IMG/VR virus record: IMGVR_UViG_3300020312_000418 | Coordinates: 1 to 31,972 of that record | DNA from: a virus | Strand: one strand, 5' to 3' | DNA: 31,972 bases | Part shown: piece after piece, positions 1 through 9,037 of the stretch | Position numbering within the stretch: position 1 is the stretch's first letter | How the letters are laid out: every line of letters begins with the position of its first letter | Position numbers and translations under genes: made by a program | Notes under the pieces: model-generated | What the model was told of the DNA's origin: nothing | What the model saw: the letters and a program-made list of their open reading frames with translations, nothing else | The model's database searches: none

Positions 1-103
1 AATGCACCTCAACACCATACATCCTCAACTGTTCGTTGATTAGATCCTGAACTAAGTTCTGTTCCGACCTCGCACCTTGTTGGAAATATGGATTTAATGC
101 CAT
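1..103 (-). CDS. 14: Neck protein gp14, N-terminal fragment
   Basis: The first 34 codons of a gene that runs off the left edge of the window. The peptide begins MALNPYFQQGARSEQN and continues to VEVH, which resembles the start of gp14 neck proteins of marine T4-like phages. In T4, gp14 joins gp13 in the neck that closes the head-tail interface after DNA packaging. Its ATG overlaps the gp13 stop codon (TAATG), so translation is probably coupled to gp13. The gp13-gp14 order is the same as in T4. The identification rests on a short N-terminus plus synteny; the rest of the protein is not visible. Confidence 0.8.
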   Translation of the reverse strand, partial: MALNPYFQQGARSEQNLVQDLINEQLRMYGVEVH

Positions 104-945
104 TAGCCTATCATGTCAAGTGGTGGAATTTCATAAGTATTGGACATCATTTCTCTGATGGTTTCTAAATCTTTTTCACCATCATCATAAATTTGCCGTC
201 CATTTAATTCAACACCACCTGGTAGTTTAACTCCTTGAAATTTAAGTAAATTTTGCCCCCACTGTTTCTTCATCAATGCAGTTGTATATCTCTTCAAGAA
301 AGAATCATTCCAAACTCTTGTATAATCATTTGGATTCAATGCTCTAAAACAATCCATAACTAAGTAATCACCAGGATTTAATGTAGCCCAATCAAAATCA
401 AGATACAATCTATCCATTCTTTGATTAAATCTTATCTGCTTCTCTGTAGTCAATAGAAAATCAATATCAGACAAATAAGTCTTTGTCATTGCATAAGTTA
501 ATAACTCCGTAGCACCCCAATAATAAATGTCATTTAAGAACATTTGATATTTAACACTGAACATATTATTTGTTACAGTATTAGAACCATCAAAGTGGAA
601 TACTTTAGTTACTCCAATAACAGAAGGAGGAACCTGCAAATAATTACTATTTTCTTCGTAATTGAATTGTGTAGTAGCACCAACAACTTTATCTACAGTA
701 GTTGTTGTTATACCACTTCTACCTGATTGACCTGGTCCTTTTCCTCTATCAATATCATCCTGCGTTACTTTATATTTTAAATATACTTGCCCAACACCAT
801 CAAAATGCCTTTCGTTGAAATACTGAATAGCATCATCAACAATATCTTCTACTTGCTCATCGGCAACATTAATCTCCAACACGGGAGCACCCAATTGCCT
901 TTTGCAATAGTCGATAAATTCTTGTCTACTTGCTGGTTGTGCCAT
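103..945 (-). CDS. 13: Neck protein gp13
   Basis: A 280-residue neck protein (T4 gp13 is about 309 residues). It is expected at the portal-proximal neck, where it seals the packaged head and provides the tail docking surface. Matches to T4 gp13 recalled from memory include the LGAP segment near residue 18, the HFDG motif near residue 47, a TALxK segment near residue 222, and the LPGGVxxxG motif near residues 241-249 followed by an acidic C-terminal helix. The start is supported by an AGGTAGAG purine tract about 10 bases upstream. It follows the 128-residue structural gene by 24 bases and overlaps gp14 by one base. The upstream junction contains CTAAATAAT, a weak late-promoter-like string that includes the preceding stop codon. 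Confidence 0.93.
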   Translation of the reverse strand: MAQPASRQEFIDYCKRQLGAPVLEINVADEQVEDIVDDAIQYFNERHFDGVGQVYLKYKVTQDDIDRGKGPGQSGRSGITTTTVDKVVGATTQFNYEENSNYLQVPPSVIGVTKVFHFDGSNTVTNNMFSVKYQMFLNDIYYWGATELLTYAMTKTYLSDIDFLLTTEKQIRFNQRMDRLYLDFDWATLNPGDYLVMDCFRALNPNDYTRVWNDSFLKRYTTALMKKQWGQNLLKFQGVKLPGGVELNGRQIYDDGEKDLETIREMMSNTYEIPPLDMIG

Positions 946-969
946 TTACACACTCTACCTTTTTATTAT

Positions 970-1356
970 TTAGGGTGCAGAAGAAATACCAGGATAAACC
1001 ATAATATTTCCATTTACTATATTATAAATTGTTGCTCCTGAACTAACTAAAACATTATAAACATATCTACCTTCTGCCAATGTTCTGGTATCTGTAGAAC
1101 CTACTGATACTTCAAAAACACCTCCTGCTGCACTTGTTATACCCACAGTAAATGTAGTAGCAGGAACTGTAGTTGCACCTATACCTGCACTCTTTTGCAT
1201 CTGAGATGATGCAGTATATCCTGTAAAGTCATATGGTGAATTGGAAGTATCAACAACATTAAATGTAGCATTAAAATCTGCTCCAGCATAAAGAGTTAAG
1301 TTGGCAGCATAAGGTACTCCAGCAGAAGGATCAAATGTTAAATTTTTACTTGCCAT
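970..1356 (-). CDS. Short beta-rich virion structural protein
   Basis: A 128-residue protein with no membrane segment or signal peptide, rich in Ala, Thr, Gly, Ser and Val. It has alternating hydrophobic/polar strands typical of an immunoglobulin-like sandwich. The pattern is a strand around NLTLYAGADF, then a segment ending YDFTGYTASSQM, then a strand beginning TFTVGI, then GRYVYNVLVSSG, then a terminal strand. This layout resembles small accessory baseplate or fibre proteins that recur in many tailed phages and in marine T4-like phages, but I assign no specific role. The ATG lies inside the last codons of the 72-residue gene upstream (11-base overlap), so the two are probably co-translated. 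Position between the large DUF4815-like protein and the neck corresponds to the T4 gp9-gp12/whisker region, suggesting an adsorption-apparatus component. Confidence 0.75.
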   Translation of the reverse strand: MASKNLTFDPSAGVPYAANLTLYAGADFNATFNVVDTSNSPYDFTGYTASSQMQKSAGIGATTVPATTFTVGITSAAGGVFEVSVGSTDTRTLAEGRYVYNVLVSSGATIYNIVNGNIMVYPGISSAP

Positions 1357-1564
1357 TGACTATCTCCTTGAGTAAAGATTTAATTTCATTTATCTCATTT
1401 TTTAAATTAGAAAGATCCTCTTCCATAGTAGAAACTTTTTCACTCTTCTTCTTTTTAATTGCACGTTGAGTTAAATATGTTTCATAACCAGAATCATTAA
1501 TATTAATCAATGACCCTGATTTAGGATCCCTTACAAGATCATAGTTCCCTTCTACTTTAATCAT
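1346..1564 (-). CDS. Short protein with C-terminal coiled coil, conserved-type
   Basis: A 72-residue protein in two parts. The N-terminal half (MIKVEGNYDLVRDPKSGSLI, continuing to about residue 30) looks like a small beta-hairpin. The second half is a Lys/Glu-rich amphipathic helix (residues about 35-70, ending EIKSLLKEIVNGK) with heptad-like Leu/Ile spacing, predicted to form a coiled coil. I recall similar short proteins of the form MIKVEGxxxLxRDxxSGxxxN in T4-like marine phages, but know no function. The ATG overlaps the TGA stop of the DUF4815-like gene (ATGA), and its own end overlaps the next gene by 11 bases, so it sits in a tightly coupled trio. A role as an oligomerisation adaptor in the tail or neck is inference only. 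Confidence 0.75.
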   Translation of the reverse strand: MIKVEGNYDLVRDPKSGSLININDSGYETYLTQRAIKKKKSEKVSTMEEDLSNLKNEINEIKSLLKEIVNGK

Positions 1565-4500
1565 GCTAATGCGAGAACTCTTAACTTCCTTATTCTTGGA
1601 ACATGTACTTGATTTGTAGATGTTAGAATAAGTTTGATTCTATAATAACGATATGATGGAAGTTCATCTGCTGTAAATACGTACTCAGGGAATGATAATG
1701 ATTGTGGATCTTGTCCATAATCATTAGACTTAGTTACAAACTTATCAGGTAAACCATCACTATTTTCAGGATTAATAATTTCACCCTTACTATTCAAATT
1801 AGAATATCCAGGGAAAGGTACGAATACTGGATCTTGATTTGGTGCATTATTAATGGCATAGAATGCTCTTATATCTGTATTAACATGCATATGAGCATTT
1901 AATATTATCTTCAATGAAGTTCCTGTATTCTCCAATTCCATTTCTTTAGAAATGTATTGACATGCATTAGGATCATTATTAAGAGTCTTAACCTGTGCAT
2001 TAGTCGCATAATCAGATACTGGCACATTAACTCTATTGGAAGTTAAGATTGTAGATAATCTTTCACCATCAACTATAGGACTTAACCAACTATCTGATGT
2101 AGTAAGAGTTAATTTCATATCCAATGATTTTCCACCAGGAAGATTAGTCAACTTGTTGTTAGAGTTAATATTAGAAGCAATGAGTCTTGGTGTACTCAAA
2201 TAATTACTGGTATTTGGATTAATAGATTCAAATCCATTATCAAGGAATGGTACTTCACTACCATTCAAACTTGATGCTGTAACAGTTCTTATATCTGCAT
2301 TAAGACTTGTTCCTGGTAGAGTAACATTTCCAATCATAGGAGTAATTATTTCATAAGGTATATTTTGTGATGCCTGTATTTCGTCTCCACCAGCAGACTT
2401 AGTTTGACCAATGAATAATTGAGGGAAACCTACATCATTACTTCTATCATCATTATCAGTATTAAACTTAGTGGACATATCCAACTTAATATGATAATAA
2501 TCAAAACCAATTTCACCTACAACATCATGACCATCAGTTGCTCCCCATCCCTTATTAATTCTCATCAAGTTAACTCCACCCAATTCATACTTAACAACAG
2601 GTGTTCCTACAGGATGAGGTAATCCAGTCAGACCAACGGGGTCTTCTCCTTGATAACCAACAGCTCTTTTAACATTACCTAAAACGTTACCAGAAACAGT
2701 GGTATATGAAATAATCTCATGCCCAACTGTTGCATAACCAATATTAGTCGATCCAATTCCTACTCCTTCAAAAGTAGTAAATTGTGATGCATTTTCAACA
2801 GATATTTGAGTTTCATTTCCAGAAGTCAAAGCAACTGCTAACTTAGTAGGTAGAACATCAGACTTTACGTCCATTATACTCACTTTATCCTCAGTGGAAT
2901 ACATTCCATGATTCTTATGATTAACTTTAATATGTAAACCATCAGATACAGTTTCAATAGACGCTACTTGTACATCACCACCCTGTCCACCATTTAACTC
3001 AGTACTAATACCACTAACACTGCTAATATAACTTAAAGTATTGGCAGAACCAACAACAAAATTACCTTGAACGTTTTCTAATATTAATTCAGATGTACTT
3101 CCTATAGAAGTAATGGATAGTTTAGCATTTCTTCCTATGGAATTAGCACCAATAGTCGAAATACCTAAGACATCACCTACTTGATAACCAGTTCCACCAT
3201 TAACAATGGTAGCACCAGATGAAACGATAGAACCATTTCCAATAGTAATATCTGCAGTTGCATTTCTTCCACTACCAGTAAGAGATACTAAATTAACACC
3301 AGAGAAGGTTATTTGACCAGATGCAGGAGTATAACCTAAACCTACATTTGTAATATCCAATCCTATTGCTGTTCCTGCGGAACCAACATAATTAGCAGTT
3401 GCTTGTGTTCCACCCTGTATAACAGTATTACCTAAAAGTAATCCTGGGTCAGCAACTGTTGTACCAAGACCTACTCTAATAGTCTTAGAGATAAGACTTA
3501 GAGAATCTGGCATCAACCGAGCAATTTGATCATTTCCAAGATTCAATTGAGGATTATATACATCTAATGTTCCACTTTCTAAGAAATCTGCTCTATAAAG
3601 ATTGAATTTAAGATCTTCCCACTGACTTGGTTCCCAAGTAGAAGCATTCTGAGATTTAAATAATGAACCAAGAAGAGGTTGGTTGGCAACATATGTTTGG
3701 TTAGATAAATCAAATTCACCAACTCTGGAAATATAAACACTATACTTAGCAGAATTTGAAAGTAATACCATTGCATATTCTTTTCCTGCTTCAAGATAAA
3801 TTGGAGACCTGAATTGGAAACTTGTAGCAACAGTTGCATCTGTAGATAATTGTACATCATCTGGAGGCATAATAACCTCAGACATTGGAACTATTTGTTG
3901 CGTAGGAATTCCATTCTCCATTGTTCTGATGGAGAAATTAACAGGAACATCAGAATCATCTTTTGTTCTAAAGTAACAATCACATCTTGATAAAAATACT
4001 CCAGCAGGATTGTCAATAGTAAATGATTGTGCTAATGGGTCACCACCAGTTCTCCATCTACTGGTAACTGTCTCTTGAACATCTCTCTCAAGAACCGCAT
4101 TTATTGCATCCCTATCTGTTACTTCTCTTATAGTAAGAGTAGCATTTCTGGTGGAAACTATATCTTCTCTAACAGTATTAAGAGTACCTTGTGCTAAGTA
4201 TTCTTGTTCCGCACTTGTAACTGCATCTACACCATCAGAAGGATCGCTTGTCAATCTAAAGAGATTAGCACCTGTTTCAAATGATGGGAATGTATTATTA
4301 TTAGGATTAGGAATAAAGAAAGAACCTGACAAATTACCAGCTAATGTAGCAATAAGTTGAACATCAGTAATAGTTGCTTGTGCACCACTGGTCTGTCCAG
4401 TAAGTTGCATTCCTGTAGTAACCCATCCATAGAAATCAGTTTGACTAATATCAGATAAACTTGCAACATCTACATTTAAAAGAGTTGATGTTGAAGAGTA

Positions 4501-7500
4501 TATTGTAGGAATGGATTGTTGAGTATATGGATCATATGAAACGGTACTTGTAGGAACATTAAATCCACCTTCACTATGATTTGGATTAGCAACCCTAAAT
4601 TGAATATAAGCAGAAGTACTATTTCTATTTGATGAACCATTCGATCTACCAATAACAGTTTCACCTGATTGGAATGCTCCAGTAGTCATGCTTATTTGCA
4701 ATAACTTAGGTACACAGAAACGACTAACCTCTCTACCATCAAAGAAAGAATATAATCTTGTCAATGGTTTTATTCCTTGTGCAGTAAACTGAACATTACG
4801 TGACCTTACAAATGTAATAAGGTCTCTACTTATAATTCTATCACCCAATGAAACATTGTTCATTGTTTGGGTTACTAAAACTTCAGTTCCAGACCTTCTT
4901 CTCCTTTGATCTTGAGTAGTTACTGTTGTCAATCTCTGAACTGATTCTCTCCATCTACCGCCAGCACCTCTGTTAAAACTATCCTGTCTTGTTGTAGTTT
5001 CTGTTTGTCCAGCCCAAGTAATTTCCCAAGCATTCCATCTGGTGTTAACAAATCCTATCTGAGGATCTCTACCAAGAATATCCCTTGCTCTTGCTACTTG
5101 CTCATTAAAGTTACCCTCTACAATAGTTCTTGCCTGAACTCTAACTGTATCTGTCCAAGTATCTGATTGAGGTGTTAAGAAAAGAACACCATTCCAATAA
5201 GGAACAATAAATGGAGTAACACTAACAGATCTGGTAGCAAATTCTTGCTTTAACCACTCAACCTCAGAATAATCTAAGGTTACTATACCATTATTACGTC
5301 TAACATTAACTCCTTCAATTTGAGCAGTAGTAGGATCTTGTAATGGGTCAACATTAACTACTGGACCAAACATAAGGTCTACAGCAGTTGTATAATGACT
5401 TGGCCTTAATTCTTTATTAGTTGTATCAATACTGTTCTTGATATAACGCTCATCTTGAGTAAGGAAATTCTCAAAATTATCAACAAAGAAACCAGATTTA
5501 AATCTGTTCAAACCTTCATTATCTGAAACAAATAGATTAGAAGTATCAGTTTCTAATAAAGTCAAAGAAGTGTAATATTCTAAATTCTGAATTCTCTTTT
5601 CCAACCTTCTAATATCAGCCATTGTATATCTTTGCTGCTCTTCAGAAGAAATAGATACTTGATCCGCATTCTCAAGATATGGAGGAAGAGTAATAACAGC
5701 TAATTCTATAGAATCATCATTTGGTGCTGGTTTTTGTGGATTTTCTGAAGGAACTCCTGTTACTAATTGTAGTTTTCCAGTCTTATTTAAACATAAAACA
5801 TCAATTCTACCAAGATAATAAGAGAAAGTTGTTAAAATTGTTTCATCAGATGCTAAAATATTAGCTGATGAATTTCCATAAGCATCGAAATTTCTTCCAT
5901 AGAATTCTAAAGGAGAACGAGTGCCTTCAGCAACACTATAATCATTAACTCTTGGTCTTATATCAATAATATCACTATTTTTAACACCATTATATACCTG
6001 CACCTCTGTACCATAATCAAATGTTCTATAAGAATCTACAGTTGTTATAGAACCTCTATCATTAACATCATAATATGCACTTAAGAAATAAATTTTTACT
6101 TTCTTAGTGGGTGCATCAGCATCAGCATTTCTCTTTATATAACCAAAGTTATAAATTGTATCTGCTTGTCCATCAGTCCATTTATAACTATCTGTAATAT
6201 CAAAACTGGTTGTATCAATAGTTGTAACAGTAGCAGTTATTTTTGACTCTTTAGAATTGACCTTTTCACCGTCATCAAATCTTGCTTCATTGCAGTAAAT
6301 AAATTCAATTTGATTAGCAGTTTTAACTGATGCAACAACAGCAGCAGCACCAGATGATTGACCTACAATTTTTTCACCAACAATATACTCTGAAGTCGTA
6401 GTAGATGCACTATTAATAGTATTAAGAGTCATTAATGGTGCAGATGGGTCTGAAGTATCTCCTGATTCAAATATACCATGCAATTCGATCACATCTGGAG
6501 TATTAAGAGAAATGATATTATCTTCTACTCTTGTACCAAATGGATAATTACCATAAGTTAATCCATTATCTATTGTAGTTGAACCTATACCAGAACCACC
6601 GATTTTCGTCTTATCTACAATAATAGAATTAACTCTATCTCTTATTTTTATCTTTGCAGTAGGTCTTAGCCTTGTTAAGGTAGCAATAAGAGTAACATTG
6701 GTAGTATTACTTCCCAAATTACCAATCTTTAAAGTAGCACCTCCATTCGTAAATATAAATTTATCTGAAGTTAATACCTCAGTAGTTCCATCAGTTCTTA
6801 TTAATGAATATCTTTCATCATCAAAAGGTAAAAATCTTTCATCTTCTCCTGCAGTTACTGAACTTGTTTCACCACCATTAATACTAACAGTATATGATCT
6901 TCTAACTGTAAGAGATGCATTTGTTAAATCTACATTAGATATTGATGTATGTGGAAGTTCCGTGTATAAGGTATTATCAGAAGACTTTGCTAATTCAGTA
7001 TTTAAAATTTTAAAGTCTGTTACATTCTTAATGGTAGTTGGTAAACTTCCATTTACTATACCATCTACATCAGCAACATTTGTAATTGTTATAGTATCAG
7101 TTCCAACAGCAGTTACTTTACCGTAAGTTGGATCATTTGATTTATCTGGATTACTAAATTCAACTAAATTATTTATTTTTACTATAGTACCTGGGAATCT
7201 TGGATTTGGACTTGTAACAGTACTAACGCCACCAGAAGCAGCACTAATAGTAGCAATACCAACAGATACTCCAGTTGATTGAATTACGTCAGCATTAAAG
7301 ATGGATGATAATCCAACATTACCTACATATGGTGTTGCACCAACATCTCTGGTACTAAATATGGATTTTACATCTGATATAGTATGAGCAGTAACTGCTA
7401 TTGCAATTTTTCCTGATTGAACTCCATTAAGTATTAGAGGTTCAAACCTAGCAAAATTACCATTAGTTTCATAAAGTTCTATAGTAGCATTATCTGTGAC

Positions 7501-9021
7501 TGGATTAAACAAGTATCCTGTTGCTCCACTATTAGCACCTTCTACATGTGTTGGAGTAGTAAGAGTAGATTGTGTATTAAGAGTGAGTTCAGTAGTTGTC
7601 TGTATATCGTATAAAGATATATCCCATTCGTTTAAATTTGATACTGTATTGTAAGATCCAGACTCCAATCTAAAATCATAAATTCTTGCAACACCTATTT
7701 CATTACCTGCTGCACCAGTATGTCCAGCACCAATTCTACTATCTCGTAAACTTACAATAGTATTATGTGCTGTAGTTATTCCAGGTGTTCCAAAAACTCT
7801 ATTTAATTTTAGAGTAGGACCAGTATTGTAAATAATAGATTCATCTACTACAGTAAAGGTAGTTCTTGGTTTTGGTACATCAACTAAAGTAGGTCTTACC
7901 TTCTTAACCTCATAACCCTTAACAAATGCTTTACCAGCAGAAACCTTATATACAATTTTATCTTCGGTTGGAACATCACCTGATTGTGTAAATTGTTCAA
8001 CATCATATAATCCATTATTACCTTCATTATCATTTAAAGATTCTTTAGCAGTAACATCAAATGGTAATAAAGTATAATCTCCATTAGTCTCAAATGTTCT
8101 TTTTGCAGTTGTATCTGTTAATTCCTTTTTAAAAGGACTATCTGCTGTTTTTCCTGGTTTTCTTAAAATACCATTTTTAACAGTTGCCAACTCAACAAAA
8201 TTGGAATCATTAAAATCATCTAAAGGTTTTTTAAATAAAGACGCTGTAATTCTTAATCTATCAGCTCCAGGAGCAGCATAATTATTATATCCTTGAGAAT
8301 TATCATTAAGACTTTCATCTAAATCTGAATTTATTATCTCTTCATTAATGTTTAAACCAATTCTATAGTTTGGAGTGCTGCTATATTGGTCCAATACAAG
8401 GGTTTCATCCCCAACATTAACAAAATTACCATGTAAAAAATATACACCTTCTTCAATAGAAAAGGAAGATCCTACAATAGATGCTTTATTTGGTACTGTT
8501 TGTGCAAATGGGGTATTAGCATTAATTGTATTGTTACCAAGCAACCCAGAACGAATATCAGTATTGCAAGTTAATTGTTCTGAATTACTAAATTCAACTT
8601 GAGAATTATTTACAGTACTTGTGCTTAAATAATCAACATAAAGAGTTAAATTACCCGTATCTGATGCTGAACCAGGTAAAACTTGTTTTACATATGCAGT
8701 TACACCAGAAATCATTCCAGTAATCTTAGTTCCAACCAACTGGTCAGCATAAGCAGATACAGGAACTCCCTGATAACTATTATTTAATTGAACGCCAAGA
8801 TATGTTCTTTGGTAAGTTGTATTACCAGGAATTACTTTTGTACCTTCCTTAAAGAAATGTTGACCAAACTGTTCAACCTGATTTTGAAGTATTGACTGAA
8901 GTGTTGTTAACTCTCGTGCTTGAACTGGAAATCCAGGCTTAAATAATACCCTATGGAAATCATTAGCCGCATCAAAATCGTCAAAATACGGAGCTACATT
9001 TAGATTCGTTTGTTGTGGCAT
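1561..9021 (-). CDS. 2,486-residue DUF4815-like baseplate/tail-fibre structural protein
   Basis: A very large virion protein. Residues 1-60 contain APYFDDFD, then PGFPVQARELTTLQSILQNQ, then FGQHFFKEG, the signature I associate with DUF4815 phage tail proteins. Residues about 185-215 add EEGVYFLHGNFV and LDQYSSTPNYRIGL. A short coiled coil lies near residue 1134 (RYTMADIRRLEKRIQNLEYY). A second conserved block spans roughly 1200-1450, with WNAWEITWAG near 1330, RRRR near 1372, and FVRSRNVQFTAQGIKPLTRL from about 1405. A jelly-roll-like block beginning PLAQSFTI follows near 1670. Two GxGY beta-modules occur near 1888-1952 and a GxExIxY...RAxGYxG module near 2100. The C-terminus (YRYYRIKLILTSTN, then PRIRKLRVLALA) looks like a closing domain shared by such proteins. 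It occupies the T4 gp9-gp12 position, so fibre attachment or adsorption is the likeliest role. It starts 16 bases after gp8 and overlaps the next gene by 4. Confidence 0.88.
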   Translation of the reverse strand: MPQQTNLNVAPYFDDFDAANDFHRVLFKPGFPVQARELTTLQSILQNQVEQFGQHFFKEGTKVIPGNTTYQRTYLGVQLNNSYQGVPVSAYADQLVGTKITGMISGVTAYVKQVLPGSASDTGNLTLYVDYLSTSTVNNSQVEFSNSEQLTCNTDIRSGLLGNNTINANTPFAQTVPNKASIVGSSFSIEEGVYFLHGNFVNVGDETLVLDQYSSTPNYRIGLNINEEIINSDLDESLNDNSQGYNNYAAPGADRLRITASLFKKPLDDFNDSNFVELATVKNGILRKPGKTADSPFKKELTDTTAKRTFETNGDYTLLPFDVTAKESLNDNEGNNGLYDVEQFTQSGDVPTEDKIVYKVSAGKAFVKGYEVKKVRPTLVDVPKPRTTFTVVDESIIYNTGPTLKLNRVFGTPGITTAHNTIVSLRDSRIGAGHTGAAGNEIGVARIYDFRLESGSYNTVSNLNEWDISLYDIQTTTELTLNTQSTLTTPTHVEGANSGATGYLFNPVTDNATIELYETNGNFARFEPLILNGVQSGKIAIAVTAHTISDVKSIFSTRDVGATPYVGNVGLSSIFNADVIQSTGVSVGIATISAASGGVSTVTSPNPRFPGTIVKINNLVEFSNPDKSNDPTYGKVTAVGTDTITITNVADVDGIVNGSLPTTIKNVTDFKILNTELAKSSDNTLYTELPHTSISNVDLTNASLTVRRSYTVSINGGETSSVTAGEDERFLPFDDERYSLIRTDGTTEVLTSDKFIFTNGGATLKIGNLGSNTTNVTLIATLTRLRPTAKIKIRDRVNSIIVDKTKIGGSGIGSTTIDNGLTYGNYPFGTRVEDNIISLNTPDVIELHGIFESGDTSDPSAPLMTLNTINSASTTTSEYIVGEKIVGQSSGAAAVVASVKTANQIEFIYCNEARFDDGEKVNSKESKITATVTTIDTTSFDITDSYKWTDGQADTIYNFGYIKRNADADAPTKKVKIYFLSAYYDVNDRGSITTVDSYRTFDYGTEVQVYNGVKNSDIIDIRPRVNDYSVAEGTRSPLEFYGRNFDAYGNSSANILASDETILTTFSYYLGRIDVLCLNKTGKLQLVTGVPSENPQKPAPNDDSIELAVITLPPYLENADQVSISSEEQQRYTMADIRRLEKRIQNLEYYTSLTLLETDTSNLFVSDNEGLNRFKSGFFVDNFENFLTQDERYIKNSIDTTNKELRPSHYTTAVDLMFGPVVNVDPLQDPTTAQIEGVNVRRNNGIVTLDYSEVEWLKQEFATRSVSVTPFIVPYWNGVLFLTPQSDTWTDTVRVQARTIVEGNFNEQVARARDILGRDPQIGFVNTRWNAWEITWAGQTETTTRQDSFNRGAGGRWRESVQRLTTVTTQDQRRRRSGTEVLVTQTMNNVSLGDRIISRDLITFVRSRNVQFTAQGIKPLTRLYSFFDGREVSRFCVPKLLQISMTTGAFQSGETVIGRSNGSSNRNSTSAYIQFRVANPNHSEGGFNVPTSTVSYDPYTQQSIPTIYSSTSTLLNVDVASLSDISQTDFYGWVTTGMQLTGQTSGAQATITDVQLIATLAGNLSGSFFIPNPNNNTFPSFETGANLFRLTSDPSDGVDAVTSAEQEYLAQGTLNTVREDIVSTRNATLTIREVTDRDAINAVLERDVQETVTSRWRTGGDPLAQSFTIDNPAGVFLSRCDCYFRTKDDSDVPVNFSIRTMENGIPTQQIVPMSEVIMPPDDVQLSTDATVATSFQFRSPIYLEAGKEYAMVLLSNSAKYSVYISRVGEFDLSNQTYVANQPLLGSLFKSQNASTWEPSQWEDLKFNLYRADFLESGTLDVYNPQLNLGNDQIARLMPDSLSLISKTIRVGLGTTVADPGLLLGNTVIQGGTQATANYVGSAGTAIGLDITNVGLGYTPASGQITFSGVNLVSLTGSGRNATADITIGNGSIVSSGATIVNGGTGYQVGDVLGISTIGANSIGRNAKLSITSIGSTSELILENVQGNFVVGSANTLSYISSVSGISTELNGGQGGDVQVASIETVSDGLHIKVNHKNHGMYSTEDKVSIMDVKSDVLPTKLAVALTSGNETQISVENASQFTTFEGVGIGSTNIGYATVGHEIISYTTVSGNVLGNVKRAVGYQGEDPVGLTGLPHPVGTPVVKYELGGVNLMRINKGWGATDGHDVVGEIGFDYYHIKLDMSTKFNTDNDDRSNDVGFPQLFIGQTKSAGGDEIQASQNIPYEIITPMIGNVTLPGTSLNADIRTVTASSLNGSEVPFLDNGFESINPNTSNYLSTPRLIASNINSNNKLTNLPGGKSLDMKLTLTTSDSWLSPIVDGERLSTILTSNRVNVPVSDYATNAQVKTLNNDPNACQYISKEMELENTGTSLKIILNAHMHVNTDIRAFYAINNAPNQDPVFVPFPGYSNLNSKGEIINPENSDGLPDKFVTKSNDYGQDPQSLSFPEYVFTADELPSYRYYRIKLILTSTNQVHVPRIRKLRVLALA

Positions 9022-9037
9022 AATTCTTTAGTATCCG

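Noticed and set aside
6698-7126. A 142-codon plus-strand open frame inside the DUF4815-like gene
   Set aside because: It lies fully antisense to a conserved reading frame, has no ribosome site, and its product is a low-complexity Val/Leu/Ser string mirroring the Thr/Asn-rich sense codons.
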